This document shows, one piece after another, positions 37,943-47,700 of a stretch of DNA of 64,000 nucleotides (its first letter is position 1; every line of letters begins with the position of its first letter). This DNA is from DATGLW01 sp035293965 (GTDB taxonomy: Bacteria; Actinomycetota; Acidimicrobiia; Acidimicrobiales; RAAP-2). Under the pieces are notes generated by a model. It was given only the letters and a program-made list of their open reading frames with translations, did no database searches and was not told the DNA's origin. Location of the stretch: contig DATGLW010000138.1 of assembly GCA_035293965.1 (NCBI GenBank), positions 80,044 through 144,043 of the forward strand. The letters run 5' to 3'. Made by a program: the position numbers and the translations under genes.

Positions 37943-40624
37943 TCATGCCTCGGCCAGCCTCGCCGTGGCGATGCCGTGGGCGCGAAGCTCGAACGACCCG
38001 TCGAAGGCCTCGAGTGGACGGCCGCGGAGGTCGACCAGCCAGCCGTGCCCGCCGATCTCGACCGTGGACGGACGGTCCGTCGGGTTGAAGACCCGGACTT
38101 CGAGCGCGCCCGCCACCCGGCGCACGGAGGAGACCTCGGCCCCGGTTACCACCAGCGCGCTGCCCGATGGGGCCCGCCACCCACCCCCGGGGGCATGGGC
38201 GACCTCGAGCGGCACGAAGAGATCGTCGGCGGCCGCGTAGGGATCGACGTCGCCGAGCTCCAGGCCGTAGTCGAGCACCACCTGCCTGCCGACCAGCTGG
38301 AGCCCCTCGGCGGGCGTGAGCGGCCCGGCCGGCAGCGGCCGGTAGGCCATGCCCAGGCGCGACAACATGCCGGTGGCGCGCAGTGCCGTCAGGGCCAGGG
38401 TGTGGGCCCGCGGCCCTTCGGCTGCGGCACGCACGTCCACGAGCTCGTACTCACGTACCGCATCGAGGAGCACCGTCAGCCCGCCGGCTGCGACGAAGTC
38501 GCGAGCGGGGAAGGTCGGCAGGCCGGTTTCCTCGGCTCGCCCTTCGGCGGTCAGGCCGCGGGTGACCGAGGCGAAGGCGGTTCCCGCCACCGACACGGTC
38601 GCCGGCTCGGGGAGCGGCAGGTGCACGCGCACGCGGTGGTCGCGACAGGGGTTGAGGAACGACGTCGCCACGCGGATCGTGCGTTCGTCGGCGTGCAGCG
38701 TCACGCGGGTGGTGACGGCCACCTCGTGCTCGCCGACCCGTGCCTGCGTCGCGCCGTCGACGTGGTCCGGCCAGCGGTAGGTGGCCACGATCTCGGCTGT
38801 GGCGCGGACAGGCCCTCGCTCGACGACGGTGACTGCCACTGCAGATGGCGTGTCGACCCGCGTGTCGGCGGCGGGCGGCGAGTAGTTGTAGGAGTCGCCG
38901 AGATCGCCCGACTCCACCACTCGCCCGAAGCCGGGGATGCCCTCGACCGAGAAGGTGCCGTCCTCGGGGTCGACGACGACCGTCACGAGGCCATTGGCGA
39001 GGACGACCGGCCCGGGATCGCCGCCATCGGAGCCGGTCGCAGAGGCCGGGAACCGAAGGGGACCGGGAGCCAGCAGCCGCCAGCCGAACGCCGGCACCTC
39101 GGCGACTCGCGCCGCCACACGGAAGATGGGCGGCTGGTCGAGGGTGATGCGGACAAGGGCCTGGGGACGAGCGCCCAGCCGGGTGTACAGGTCCTGCTTC
39201 GCCTCGGCAACAGGCACGCCGGGCCGCTCCTCGGGACCGATGGTGACCGTCAGGTCGATGCCGGTGCTGTCCTCGTCGACCCGCACGTCGTGGACCCAGG
39301 CATCGTCGCCGAGCCGGGGGCCTTGGATCAGTTCGAGCACGGTGCGGGCCGTGGCGGCGTCGATGGTCATGCTCCCAGGAAGCCCGGACCGCTCGGACAG
39401 GACCTGCACGCCCTCGCGCTTCGCCAGCTCGGCGCCGGCCAACAGCTCGACGACGCCGGATCTCTGCCGGGCGGAGGGGTTGACGACCACCGGGCCCGCC
39501 TCGGCCATGGAGACGGCCAACGCGCGCAGAGCCCGCGCCGCGACGCCGTCGGCGATCTGGCGGGCCTCGGCAAAGCGCGCCTGCACGGCGTCGACGACCT
39601 GGTCGACCGAGCAGGCGCAGATCGAGTCGTGGGCCGAGTTGTGCACCATCTTTCGCCACGCCAGCTCGAGCAGGCGCCCGGGCCAGCGATGGTCACGGTC
39701 GAGGAAGAACGCGCTGTAGGGCTCCGCTCGGCGCTCGAGGGCCCGCTCGGCCAACGCCGCAGCTCGCTTCACGTCGACACGGTTGGAGGTGACGCCCATG
39801 AGCAGGTTGGCGCGGGCACCCGAGCGCAGCTCCCCGCGCCAGGTCGCCAGCCCGTCATGCGGCGCCGACCTCAGGTACTCGGGCAGCGACACGATGGACA
39901 GGGCGAAGTCCTCCTGGGCGGCGTTGGCCTCGGCCACCCGGCGTCCGAGGAACCCTTGGGGGGCGGCATGGTCCGAGCCGTTCATGCACAGCAGTCCGTC
40001 GAGGAGGAAGGTGGACACCTCCTGTTCGTGGTCGGCGATGCGCCGCACGAGGGCCTTGGCGTCGTCGGGCAGCGAGGCGGCGTTGCTGTAGCCGACCGGC
40101 AGGTACTCGGCGCGCACCCTCGAGCCGTCAGGGGCCTCCCACCAGAAGGCGTTGGCCGTGATGGCTGCCGGCACGCCTCGCCACACGACGGCGTGCTCGA
40201 ATCCTGCCGAACAGAGGAGCTGGGGCATCTGGGCGATGTGACCGAACATGTCGGGCAGGTAGCCCACCGGCATGGCCCCGCCGAAGTCCGCCGCCCGCGC
40301 GAGGCCCATCTGGAGGTTCCGCACGATGGTCTCACCCGAGACCAGGAACTCGTCCATGAGCACGTACCAGGGCCCGATGCTGAGGCGCCCCGAGACCGCC
40401 AGGTCGCGCAGGCGAGGTGCCGCGTCGGGCCTGATCTCGAGATAGTCGTCGACCGCTGCCATCTGGCCGTCGAGGAGGAAGCAGGTGTAGGACGGGTCCG
40501 ACTCCAAGATGTCGAGGAGCCCGTCGAGGACCTCCACCAGCCGCATCCGGAAGGTCTGGAAGGGCTCGTACCACTCGCGGTCCCAATGGGTGTGGGGGAC
40601 GATGGCAACGCGGCGTCGGGGCAT
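37943..40624 (-). CDS. glycoside hydrolase family 38 alpha-mannosidase
   Basis: Retaining alpha-mannosidase, 893 residues. The GH38 signature is at the N-terminus (HTHWDREWYEPFQTFR, zinc ligands His and Asp), followed by FLLDGQMAAVDDYLEIRP and the nucleophile region GYLPDMFGHIAQMPQLL. The C-terminal half is the usual beta-sandwich region. No signal peptide, so it acts in the cytoplasm. It could hydrolyse mannosyl-glycerate-like compounds (as MngB) or mannan oligosaccharides; no transporter is adjacent to tell. The ATG is exactly the +1 predicted by TAACCT (40631-40636). Confidence 0.92.
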   Translation of the reverse strand: MPRRRVAIVPHTHWDREWYEPFQTFRMRLVEVLDGLLDILESDPSYTCFLLDGQMAAVDDYLEIRPDAAPRLRDLAVSGRLSIGPWYVLMDEFLVSGETIVRNLQMGLARAADFGGAMPVGYLPDMFGHIAQMPQLLCSAGFEHAVVWRGVPAAITANAFWWEAPDGSRVRAEYLPVGYSNAASLPDDAKALVRRIADHEQEVSTFLLDGLLCMNGSDHAAPQGFLGRRVAEANAAQEDFALSIVSLPEYLRSAPHDGLATWRGELRSGARANLLMGVTSNRVDVKRAAALAERALERRAEPYSAFFLDRDHRWPGRLLELAWRKMVHNSAHDSICACSVDQVVDAVQARFAEARQIADGVAARALRALAVSMAEAGPVVVNPSARQRSGVVELLAGAELAKREGVQVLSERSGLPGSMTIDAATARTVLELIQGPRLGDDAWVHDVRVDEDSTGIDLTVTIGPEERPGVPVAEAKQDLYTRLGARPQALVRITLDQPPIFRVAARVAEVPAFGWRLLAPGPLRFPASATGSDGGDPGPVVLANGLVTVVVDPEDGTFSVEGIPGFGRVVESGDLGDSYNYSPPAADTRVDTPSAVAVTVVERGPVRATAEIVATYRWPDHVDGATQARVGEHEVAVTTRVTLHADERTIRVATSFLNPCRDHRVRVHLPLPEPATVSVAGTAFASVTRGLTAEGRAEETGLPTFPARDFVAAGGLTVLLDAVREYELVDVRAAAEGPRAHTLALTALRATGMLSRLGMAYRPLPAGPLTPAEGLQLVGRQVVLDYGLELGDVDPYAAADDLFVPLEVAHAPGGGWRAPSGSALVVTGAEVSSVRRVAGALEVRVFNPTDRPSTVEIGGHGWLVDLRGRPLEAFDGSFELRAHGIATARLAEA

Positions 40625-40630
40625 CCCGCA

Positions 40631-40636
40631 AGGTTA
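40631..40636 (-). promoter_or_regulatory. -10 TAACCT of leaderless mannosidase gene
   Basis: Predicted +1 40624 is the A of the ATG. Confidence 0.65.
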
Positions 40637-40661
40637 CGGCCCGTAGCCGAGTCGGCCCCAT

Positions 40662-40667
40662 TACCAT
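40662..40667 (+). promoter_or_regulatory. -10 TACCAT of leaderless acyl-CoA ligase gene
   Basis: Predicted +1 40674 is the first base of GTG. It lies about 26 bases from the divergent mannosidase -10. Confidence 0.65.
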
Positions 40668-40673
40668 TCGCCC

Positions 40674-42356
40674 GTGCCCGACCAGCCGACTGCGCCCGGC
40701 CAGCCGACTGCGCCCGGCCAGCCGACTGCGCCCGACGGCCGCTGGTCGCGCCACCTTCCCCCGGGTGCCACGTTCGACCCGGCATCGCTCGCCGGCACGA
40801 CGAGCTTCACCGAGCCGTGGGCCCGGCGGTGGGAGGCCGATCCAAGGTTCCCGGCGCTGCTCCTGCCGCCCAAGGACGCCTCGGCCGGCACCGCGGCGGA
40901 CGCCGGGCGCTGGTGGACGGCCGGGGAGCTCGACGAAGCCACCCGGCTCGCTGCCGGTCGGCTTCGCCTCCTCGGCGTGGCACCCCTCGACCGGGTGGTG
41001 TGGTCGACTGCCACCTCCGCTTCATCGGTGGTGGGCTGTCTGGCCGTCCTTCGGCTCGGGGCAGTGCTGGTGCCGGTCAATCCCGCCTACACCGAGCGCG
41101 AGCTCGCGCACGTCGTGGCCGATGTGCGGCCGCGCCTGGCCGTGGTCGACCGCGCCGAGCAAGCCGCCTGGGTCGCGTCGGCCTCGGCAGGCACCGCCGT
41201 GGTGGACAGTGGGCTCGGCCTCTTCGATGGCACCGGCGTGGGCCGAGGAGAGCGGGGGAGCGGCGTGCCTGACCCCCCGCACGAGCCTGCGCTTCACGGC
41301 GACCTGCTCCTCGACGCGGCAGCCCCCGGCGATCCGGCTCTCGTCGTCTACACCTCGGGGACCACCGGGCTCCCCAAAGGGGCTGTGCTGAGCCACGCCA
41401 ACCTCGCCGCCGGCGCGGCGGCCCTGGCCCTGGCCTGGCGGTGGACCCCCGAGGACCGCCTGGTGCTGGCCCTGCCCCTCTTCCACGTCCACGGGTTGTG
41501 CGCGGGGCTGCTCGGCACGCTCGCCGCCGGCGCTTCGGCCGTCGTCCTCCCTCGGTTCGATCCGAGCGCCGTGCTCGACGCGGCGGCATCGCATGGCGGC
41601 ACCATGTTCTTCGGGGTCCCGACGATGTACCACCGGCTGCTCGGTTCGGGCCGGATCGGCGAGCTCGCCCGCCTGCGGCTGTGCGTGTCGGGATCAGCCC
41701 CGCTCCCGCCCGCTCTCTGGGAGGGGGCCCACCAGGCAGGCGTCGACGTGCTGGAGCGCTACGGGATGAGTGAGACGTTGCTGACCGTCTCCAACCCGTT
41801 CGACGGCGAGCGCCGGCCGGGCACGGTCGGGTTCCCCCTCCCCGGCGTCGACGCGTGCCTCGCGGCGCCCTCTGGCATGGGCACCGAGACCGTCTCGTGC
41901 GGACCGGGCGCAGAGGGGGAGCTCTTCGTGAGGGGTCCCTCGGTCTTCAGTGGGTACTGGGAGCGCCCGGCGGCCACCGAGGCCGCGTTCGTCGACGGAT
42001 GGTTCCGGACCGGCGATGCCGTGGCCGTCGATGACGACGGCTATCTCTGTGTCAGGGGCCGGCGCTCGGACCTCATCATCAGCGGCGGGTTCAACGTCTA
42101 TCCGGCCGAAGTGGAGGACGTCTTGCTGGGGCATCCCTCGGTCGCCGAGGTGGCTGTCGCCGGCACCCCGTCGGACGAGTGGGGCGAGGAGGTGACGGCG
42201 TGGGTGGTGCCGTCGGGAGCCCCGCCGCGCCCCGAGGAGCTGGTCGCCTTCTGCGCCGCCCGGCTCGCCGGCTACAAGCGGCCCCGCCGGGTGCGATTCG
42301 TCGACGCGCTCCCTCGCAACGCCATGGGCAAGGTCCTCCGGAGCGAGCTGCGCTGA
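40674..42356 (+). CDS. acyl-CoA synthetase (AMP-forming, malonyl/fatty-acyl type)
   Basis: Adenylate-forming ligase that makes an acyl-CoA from acid, ATP and CoA. The 560 residues carry YTSGTTGLPKGAVLSH, ERYGMSETLLTVSNP, GWFRTGDAVAVDDDGYLCVRGRRSDLIISGGFNVYPAEVE and the terminal lysine in RNAMGKVLRSELR. The sequence is closest in look to MatB-like malonyl-CoA synthetases or medium-chain ligases; the substrate is not certain. The N-terminus has a threefold QPTAPG repeat encoded by an 18-bp tandem repeat, unlikely to be functional. Confidence 0.9.
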   Translation: MPDQPTAPGQPTAPGQPTAPDGRWSRHLPPGATFDPASLAGTTSFTEPWARRWEADPRFPALLLPPKDASAGTAADAGRWWTAGELDEATRLAAGRLRLLGVAPLDRVVWSTATSASSVVGCLAVLRLGAVLVPVNPAYTERELAHVVADVRPRLAVVDRAEQAAWVASASAGTAVVDSGLGLFDGTGVGRGERGSGVPDPPHEPALHGDLLLDAAAPGDPALVVYTSGTTGLPKGAVLSHANLAAGAAALALAWRWTPEDRLVLALPLFHVHGLCAGLLGTLAAGASAVVLPRFDPSAVLDAAASHGGTMFFGVPTMYHRLLGSGRIGELARLRLCVSGSAPLPPALWEGAHQAGVDVLERYGMSETLLTVSNPFDGERRPGTVGFPLPGVDACLAAPSGMGTETVSCGPGAEGELFVRGPSVFSGYWERPAATEAAFVDGWFRTGDAVAVDDDGYLCVRGRRSDLIISGGFNVYPAEVEDVLLGHPSVAEVAVAGTPSDEWGEEVTAWVVPSGAPPRPEELVAFCAARLAGYKRPRRVRFVDALPRNAMGKVLRSELR

Positions 42357-42388
42357 GCGTGGCGGTGCGCGCTGGAGAGGACGCCGGC

Positions 42389-42451
42389 GAGCCGAGCAGG
42401 CACCAGGCGGGCGCCGGGGGCTGGAGCCGGGCAGGCACCAGGCGGGTGCCG
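42389..42451. repeat. 28-bp direct repeat, period 35
   Basis: Two copies (starting 42389 and 42424) with two mismatches, between the acyl-CoA ligase stop and the rpiB-like gene. Confidence 0.7.
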
Positions 42452-42485
42452 AGGGCCGATGAGTGACGGCAGAGCGCCCCGTCGG

Positions 42486-42491
42486 TACCGT
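42486..42491 (+). promoter_or_regulatory. -10 TACCGT of leaderless rpiB-like gene
   Basis: Predicted +1 42498 is the first base of GTG, which places the start 13 codons inside the longest frame. Confidence 0.65.
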
Positions 42492-42497
42492 TGGGGC

Positions 42498-42911
42498 GTG
42501 CGGGTCGCGTTCGGGAGCGACGAGCGGTCGGCGGTCACCGAGCACCTCGTGGCGGTGCTGCGCGCCAGGGGCCTCGAGGTGACCGAGGTGCCTGACGGCA
42601 CGGCGTGGCCGGAGGTCGGCCGGATGGTCGGTGAGGCCGTGGCCTCGGGCGAGGCCACGTTCGGTGTCGTGTGCTGCACGACCGGCACCGGCGTCTCCAT
42701 CGCTGCCAACAAGGTGCCGGGGATCCGGGCTGCCCTCTGCACGGACGCGGCCACCGCCCAGGGGGCACGTCGGTGGAACGACGCCAACGTGCTCGCCCTG
42801 AGCCTCCGCCTGACGAGCAGCCAGCTTGCCGAGGAGATCGTGGATGCCTTCATGTCGGCGTCCTTCGACCCCGACGAGTCGGCCACCGTGGCCAGGGTCG
42901 AAGCGGGGTAG
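42498..42911 (+). CDS. rpiB: RpiB/LacAB-family sugar-phosphate isomerase
   Basis: Ribose-5-phosphate isomerase B fold, 137 residues (family about 150). The core CTTGTGVSIAANKVPGIRAALCTDAATAQGARRWNDANVLALSLRLT is well conserved. The N-terminal GSDHAG motif is GSDERS here and the usual HNDAN is RWNDAN, so two substrate-contacting histidines are lost and the substrate may differ. The GTG start fits homology (VRVAFGSDERS) and the -10. rnhB follows after two bases. Confidence 0.8.
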   Translation: MRVAFGSDERSAVTEHLVAVLRARGLEVTEVPDGTAWPEVGRMVGEAVASGEATFGVVCCTTGTGVSIAANKVPGIRAALCTDAATAQGARRWNDANVLALSLRLTSSQLAEEIVDAFMSASFDPDESATVARVEAG

Positions 42912-42913
42912 GG

Positions 42914-43729
42914 GTGCGCGGTCCGACCCTCGATGCCGAGCGGCGCCTCTGGCGCCAGGGCCACCGCTGGGTTGCCGGGATCGACGAGGTCGGCAGGGGC
43001 GCCTGGGCCGGTCCCCTGAGCGTCGGCGTGGTCGTGCTGGCCCCGGCCGGCACGTGCCGTACCCTGCCGCCGCTGCTGCGTGACTCGAAGTTGTTGCCCG
43101 AGCACCGCCGCGAAGAGGTCTTCGGCGCCGTCACCCGCTGGTGCGCCGACGGCGCCGTCGGCCATGCCAGCGCTGTCGAGTGCGACCGCTGGGGCATGAC
43201 GCAGGCCCTCCGGCTCGCAGCCCGTCGGGCGCTCGCCGCACTCGAGGTCCGGCCGAGCGCGGTGATCGTCGACGGGCCGTTCGACTTCGTGACGGAACCG
43301 GCGCCGCCTCCGCCGCTGCAGCAGCCATTGCAACTCGGGATGGGTGGGCTGCCGGCGTCCGAAGGCTCTGTGGCACCCGGGTCGTCGACGGAGGTGGCCG
43401 TCGGCACCAGCCTGCCCGTCGACGAGGTTCCCCTTCCCGGCACCGTGGTCCCCATGGTCGGTGCCGACGCGCGCTGCGCCGCGGTCGCCGCCGCCTCGAT
43501 CCTCGCCAAGGTCGTGCGTGACCGGGTCATGCGCGAGGAGGCCGAGCACTTCCCTGCGTACGGGTTCGAGCGGAACAAGGGGTACCCGTCCTTCACCCAC
43601 AGGGCGGCCCTGCGCGGGTACGGCCTCTCGGCCATTCACCGCCGGAGCTGGGCGTTCGTCGACGACCTCCCGTGGCAGAGGCGGGCGGACCGGCCCTGGC
43701 AGCGGCCGATGCGGCCCGTCGCCACCTAG
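42914..43729 (+). CDS. rnhB: ribonuclease HII
   Basis: Endonuclease that cuts the RNA strand of RNA-DNA hybrids and single embedded ribonucleotides. Catalytic motifs: AGIDEVGRGAWAGPL, VDGPFD, and VGADARCAAVAAASILAKVVRD. At 271 residues it is longer than E. coli RnhB (198) because of an insert of about 50 residues, rich in Pro, Gln and Leu, between VDGPFDF and MVGAD. GTG 42914 is the first start after rpiB; there is no clear Shine-Dalgarno, so translation may be coupled. Confidence 0.93.
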   Translation: MRGPTLDAERRLWRQGHRWVAGIDEVGRGAWAGPLSVGVVVLAPAGTCRTLPPLLRDSKLLPEHRREEVFGAVTRWCADGAVGHASAVECDRWGMTQALRLAARRALAALEVRPSAVIVDGPFDFVTEPAPPPPLQQPLQLGMGGLPASEGSVAPGSSTEVAVGTSLPVDEVPLPGTVVPMVGADARCAAVAAASILAKVVRDRVMREEAEHFPAYGFERNKGYPSFTHRAALRGYGLSAIHRRSWAFVDDLPWQRRADRPWQRPMRPVAT

Positions 43730-43732
43730 GAT
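43727..43732 (+). promoter_or_regulatory. -10 TAGGAT, near-leaderless start
   Basis: Predicted +1 43739, three bases before ATG 43742. It overlaps the rnhB stop. Confidence 0.5.
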
Positions 43733-43741
43733 GGGGCGGCC

Positions 43742-44683
43742 ATGGTCTACGTGCTCGCCCTGGCGTCTGCTCTCTCGAATGCGCTGACGAGCATCCTGCA
43801 ACGGATCGGGGTCGAGGACGCTCCTCCAGGTTCGACCCTCAGTCTGCGCCTCCTGGCACACGCCGTGCGCCGCCGGGCCTGGCTGCTCGGGACCTTGCTC
43901 ATGGTCATGTCGTTCGTGACCCAGGCCTTCGCGCTCCACGTCGGTCGCATGTCCCAGGTCCAGCCGCTGCTCACCACCGAGCTCCTCTTCCTCGTGCTGA
44001 TCCTGAGCGCGTGGTTCCGCTTCCGGGTGCGGATCGGCGAGTGGCTGGCCGCCCTGGCGGCGGCGTGCGGGCTGTCGGGCTTCCTCCTGTTCGCCGACCC
44101 GACCGGCGGAACGCTCGTTCCCAGTGCGACGGAGTGGCTGGCAGTGGGCGCCTCGTGCGGGGGGGCCATGGCCATGACGGTCGTGCTGGCCCTGCGCGGC
44201 CCGCCTTGGTGGCGGGCGGCGATGTTCGGCACCGGGGCCGCCATCGGCTTCGGCTTCGCCGCGGCATTGACCAAGGTGGTCGGGAACTACGTCTCGGGCG
44301 ACTGGTCGGCGGTGTTCCGCCACTGGGAGAGCCCGGCGCTGGCCGCCGTCGGCCTCACGTCCATGTTCCTGGCCCAGAACGCGTTCCACGTCGGGCCGAT
44401 CGCCGCCTCGCAGTCGGCCCTCGTCCTCGTCGACCCCCTGGCGAGCATCCTCATCGGGGTGAACCTGTTCGGCGACAACCTTCGCACCACCGGCGCCTGG
44501 GGCCCCCTCGAGGGAGCTTCGCTGCTCGTGCTGTTCACAGGGGCTGTCTTCCTGGCCCGGTCACCGTTGGTGAGCGGTGCCCGCGGGGACGGGCGCCAGG
44601 AGCTGCGGTCTGCCCGCCCGCGACCCGGGGAGCCGACCGGCGAGCGGCTCGCGGGTGCGGTCGCGTCGCCGCCGGCCTCCTGA
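43742..44683 (+). CDS. DMT-superfamily membrane protein
   Basis: A 313-residue protein with about nine membrane segments in two related halves (VYVLALASALSNALTSILQRIG; LTSMFLAQNAFHVGPIAASQSALVLVDPLASILIGVNLFGDNL), the DMT/EamA-like plan. The substrate is unknown. The C-terminal 45 residues are a charged cytoplasmic tail. The start is set by the adjacent -10. Confidence 0.8.
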   Translation: MVYVLALASALSNALTSILQRIGVEDAPPGSTLSLRLLAHAVRRRAWLLGTLLMVMSFVTQAFALHVGRMSQVQPLLTTELLFLVLILSAWFRFRVRIGEWLAALAAACGLSGFLLFADPTGGTLVPSATEWLAVGASCGGAMAMTVVLALRGPPWWRAAMFGTGAAIGFGFAAALTKVVGNYVSGDWSAVFRHWESPALAAVGLTSMFLAQNAFHVGPIAASQSALVLVDPLASILIGVNLFGDNLRTTGAWGPLEGASLLVLFTGAVFLARSPLVSGARGDGRQELRSARPRPGEPTGERLAGAVASPPAS

Positions 44684-44722
44684 CGCCGTCACGGGGGGCA
44701 CCGGCGCGAGGTGGCCCGGCAG

Positions 44723-44728
44723 TAGGGT
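44723..44728 (+). promoter_or_regulatory. -10 TAGGGT of leaderless kgd
   Basis: Predicted +1 44735, one base before ATG 44736. Confidence 0.6.
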
Positions 44729-44735
44729 GAGCACG

Positions 44736-47700
44736 ATGGTCGACCCTGGTGGAGACGGGCGCGGCGGCAGCCGGCCACCGCGCGGCGCCGCGGCCTCGGA
44801 GTTGTTCGGGCCCAACTCCTGGCTGGTCGAGGACATGTACCACCGCTATCTCGCCGACCCCGCCTCGGTCGGCGAGAGCTGGCGGGTGCTCTTCGCCGCT
44901 GAGCGGCCCGCCCCGGGCCCCCAAGGTGCGCTCGCACCTGCCGACCGTGGCGGCGGCCCGGTGCCGGCCATTGCGGCACCCGTGGCTCCGGCCCCAGCGG
45001 CTCCGGCACCGTCAGCGGCCGCTCTTGCGGCACCCGTGGCCCCGGCCCCAGCGGCTCCTGCTCCGGCGCCGGCAATTGCGGCACCTGTGGCCCCGGCCCC
45101 AGCGGCTCCGGCCCCGTCCGTACCCGCCGCGCCGCCCGCGGTACGGGCAACTGCCGGGCCGGCCGGACCCTCGCCGCGCGGGTCCGCCGCCCCGCGCGGC
45201 GAGGGGGTCGAGGCGGTGCCCCTGCGGGGGGCGGCGGCCAGGGTGGCCGGCAACATGGAGGCGAGCCTGCACGTGCCGACAGCCACCAGCGTGCGCACCG
45301 TTCCCGCGAGGCTCCTCGAGGTCAACCGGGCACTCCTGAACGAGGAGCTGGCCCGCGCCGCCCGGCCGAAGGTCAGCTTCACCCACCTCATCGGCTACGC
45401 CGTGGTGCAGGCCCTCGTGCACGTCCCCGCCCTCAACGCGTCGTACGTGGAGGACGTCGACGGCCGCGGGACGCCCGGCGTGGTCCGGCACCGCCACGTC
45501 GGGCTCGGCCTGGCCGTCGACGTGGCGCGCCGCGACGGGAGCCGGGGGCTGCTCGTGCCGTGCGTGCGCGACGCCGACACCCTGTCGTTCCGCGCGTTCG
45601 TCGCCGCCTACGACGATCTCGTTCGCAAGGCACACGCCAACCAGGCTTCCCCCGACGACTTCGCCGGCACCACGGTCACGCTCACCAATCCCGGCACCCT
45701 CGGGACCGTGCAGTCGGTTCCCCGGCTGATGCCCGGTCAGGGGGCCATCGTCGGGGTGGGCGCGGTCACCTTGCCCGCCGGCTTCGAGGCCGCCGACCCC
45801 CGGGTGGTGGCCGAGCTCGGGTTGGGCAAGGTCGTCACCCTCACGTCGACCTACGACCATCGCATCATCCAGGGTGCGGAGTCGGGCCTGTTCCTGGCCC
45901 GCGTGGCCGAGTTGCTCACCGGCGGGCACGGCTTCTACGAGCAGGTCTTCGAGTCGATGGGGGTGCTCTCCGAGCCCCTGCGATGGAGCTCGGACCGCCA
46001 CGCCGGCTCCAGGCAGACCGGCGACGATCAGGACCGGCTGGTCAAGCAGGTGCACGTCCAGACGCTCATCAACATGTACCGGGTTCGCGGCCATCTCATC
46101 GCCCACCTCGACCCGCTCGAAGCCGAGCCTCGCGACCTGCCGGCCGAGCTCGACCCCGCCACCTACGGGCTGTCGGTCTGGGACCTCCCGCGGCGGTTCT
46201 TCGCCGACGGGCTCGCCGGTCGCGACATGGCCACGCTCGAGGAGATCCTCCGGATCCTCCGCGACGCCTACTGCCACACGCTGGGCATCGAGTACATGCA
46301 CATCCAGCACCCCGAGCAGAAGCGCTGGATCCAAGAGCACGTCGAAGGTGTGCCCCCCGTGATCGACGGCGACGAGCAACGCCACGTGCTCGACCGGCTC
46401 AATGCCGCCGAGGTCTTCGAGCGGTTCCTGCACACCCGCTACGTCGGGCAGCGCCGGTTCGGCCTCGAGGGTGCCGAGTCGACCGTCGTGCTGCTCGACG
46501 CCCTCCTCGACGAGGCCGCGCGGGCGGCCACGGCCGAGGTGGTCATCGGCATGGCGCACCGAGGGCGGCTCAACGTCCTCGCCAACATCGTGGGCAAGTC
46601 CTACCGGGAGATCTTCGAGGAGTTCGAAGGCAACCTCGACCCCGACTCGGTCCAGGGGTCGGGCGACGTCAAGTACCACAAGGGGGCGGTGGGCAAGTTC
46701 GTCGGGCGGTCGGGCAGGGCGCTGCCGGTCACCATGGCCTCGAACCCGTCGCACCTCGAGGCGGTCGACCCGGTCGTCGAGGGCATGGCCCGGGCCAAGC
46801 AGGACCGCCTGTGGCCGCCGACCGATGGCACCGGCACGGCACGGCCGGACCCCGATGCACCCTTCCCCGTGCTGTCGGTCCTGGTGCACGGCGACGCCGC
46901 CTTCGCCGGGCAGGGGGTCGTGGCCGAGACGCTCAACCTCTCGGGCCTGTCGGGCTACCGGATCGGTGGCACGGTGCACGTCGTCATCAACAACCAGCTC
47001 GGCTTCACTACCGCGCCCGAGGCAGCTCGCACCTCGGTGTACCCCACCGACGTCGCCAAGATGGTCCAGGCCCCCGTCTTCCACGTCAACGGCGACGATC
47101 CCGAGGCCTGTGTGCGCGCCGCGCGCCTCGCCTACGGCTTCCGCGCGAGGTTCCACAAGGACGTGGTCATCGACCTCGTGTGCTACCGGCGCCACGGGCA
47201 CAACGAAGGTGACGACCCCAGCTACACCCAGCCGCTCATGTACAAACGGATCGAGGCCCATCGTTCCGTACGCGAGCTCTACGCGGAGACGCTCGTGCGC
47301 AGGGGTGACATCAGCCCCGAGGAGGCGGAGGCGGCGCTGGCCGACTTCGACAGCCGGCTCCAGGCGGCGCTCGACGACGTGCGCGCCACCCCGCCACCAC
47401 CGCCACCCCACCTGCGCGGCGCCCGGCCACCGCGGCCGGTCGCCGCGCCGGTCGACACAGGGGTGAGCGAGGATGTGCTGCGTTCGCTGGCCGTGCTCAC
47501 CCGGAGCGTGCCGGAGGGCTTCGTGCTGCATCCCAAGCTGGAGCGCCAGTTCGCCCAGCGCGATGCCATGGTGGCTCGGGGAGAGGTCGATTGGTCGCTC
47601 GCCGAGGCGCTCGCCTTCGGCTCACTGCTGGTCGAAGGGGTGGACGTGCGCCTCACCGGGCAGGACTCCCGGCGGGGGACCTTCAGCCAGCGCCACGCGG

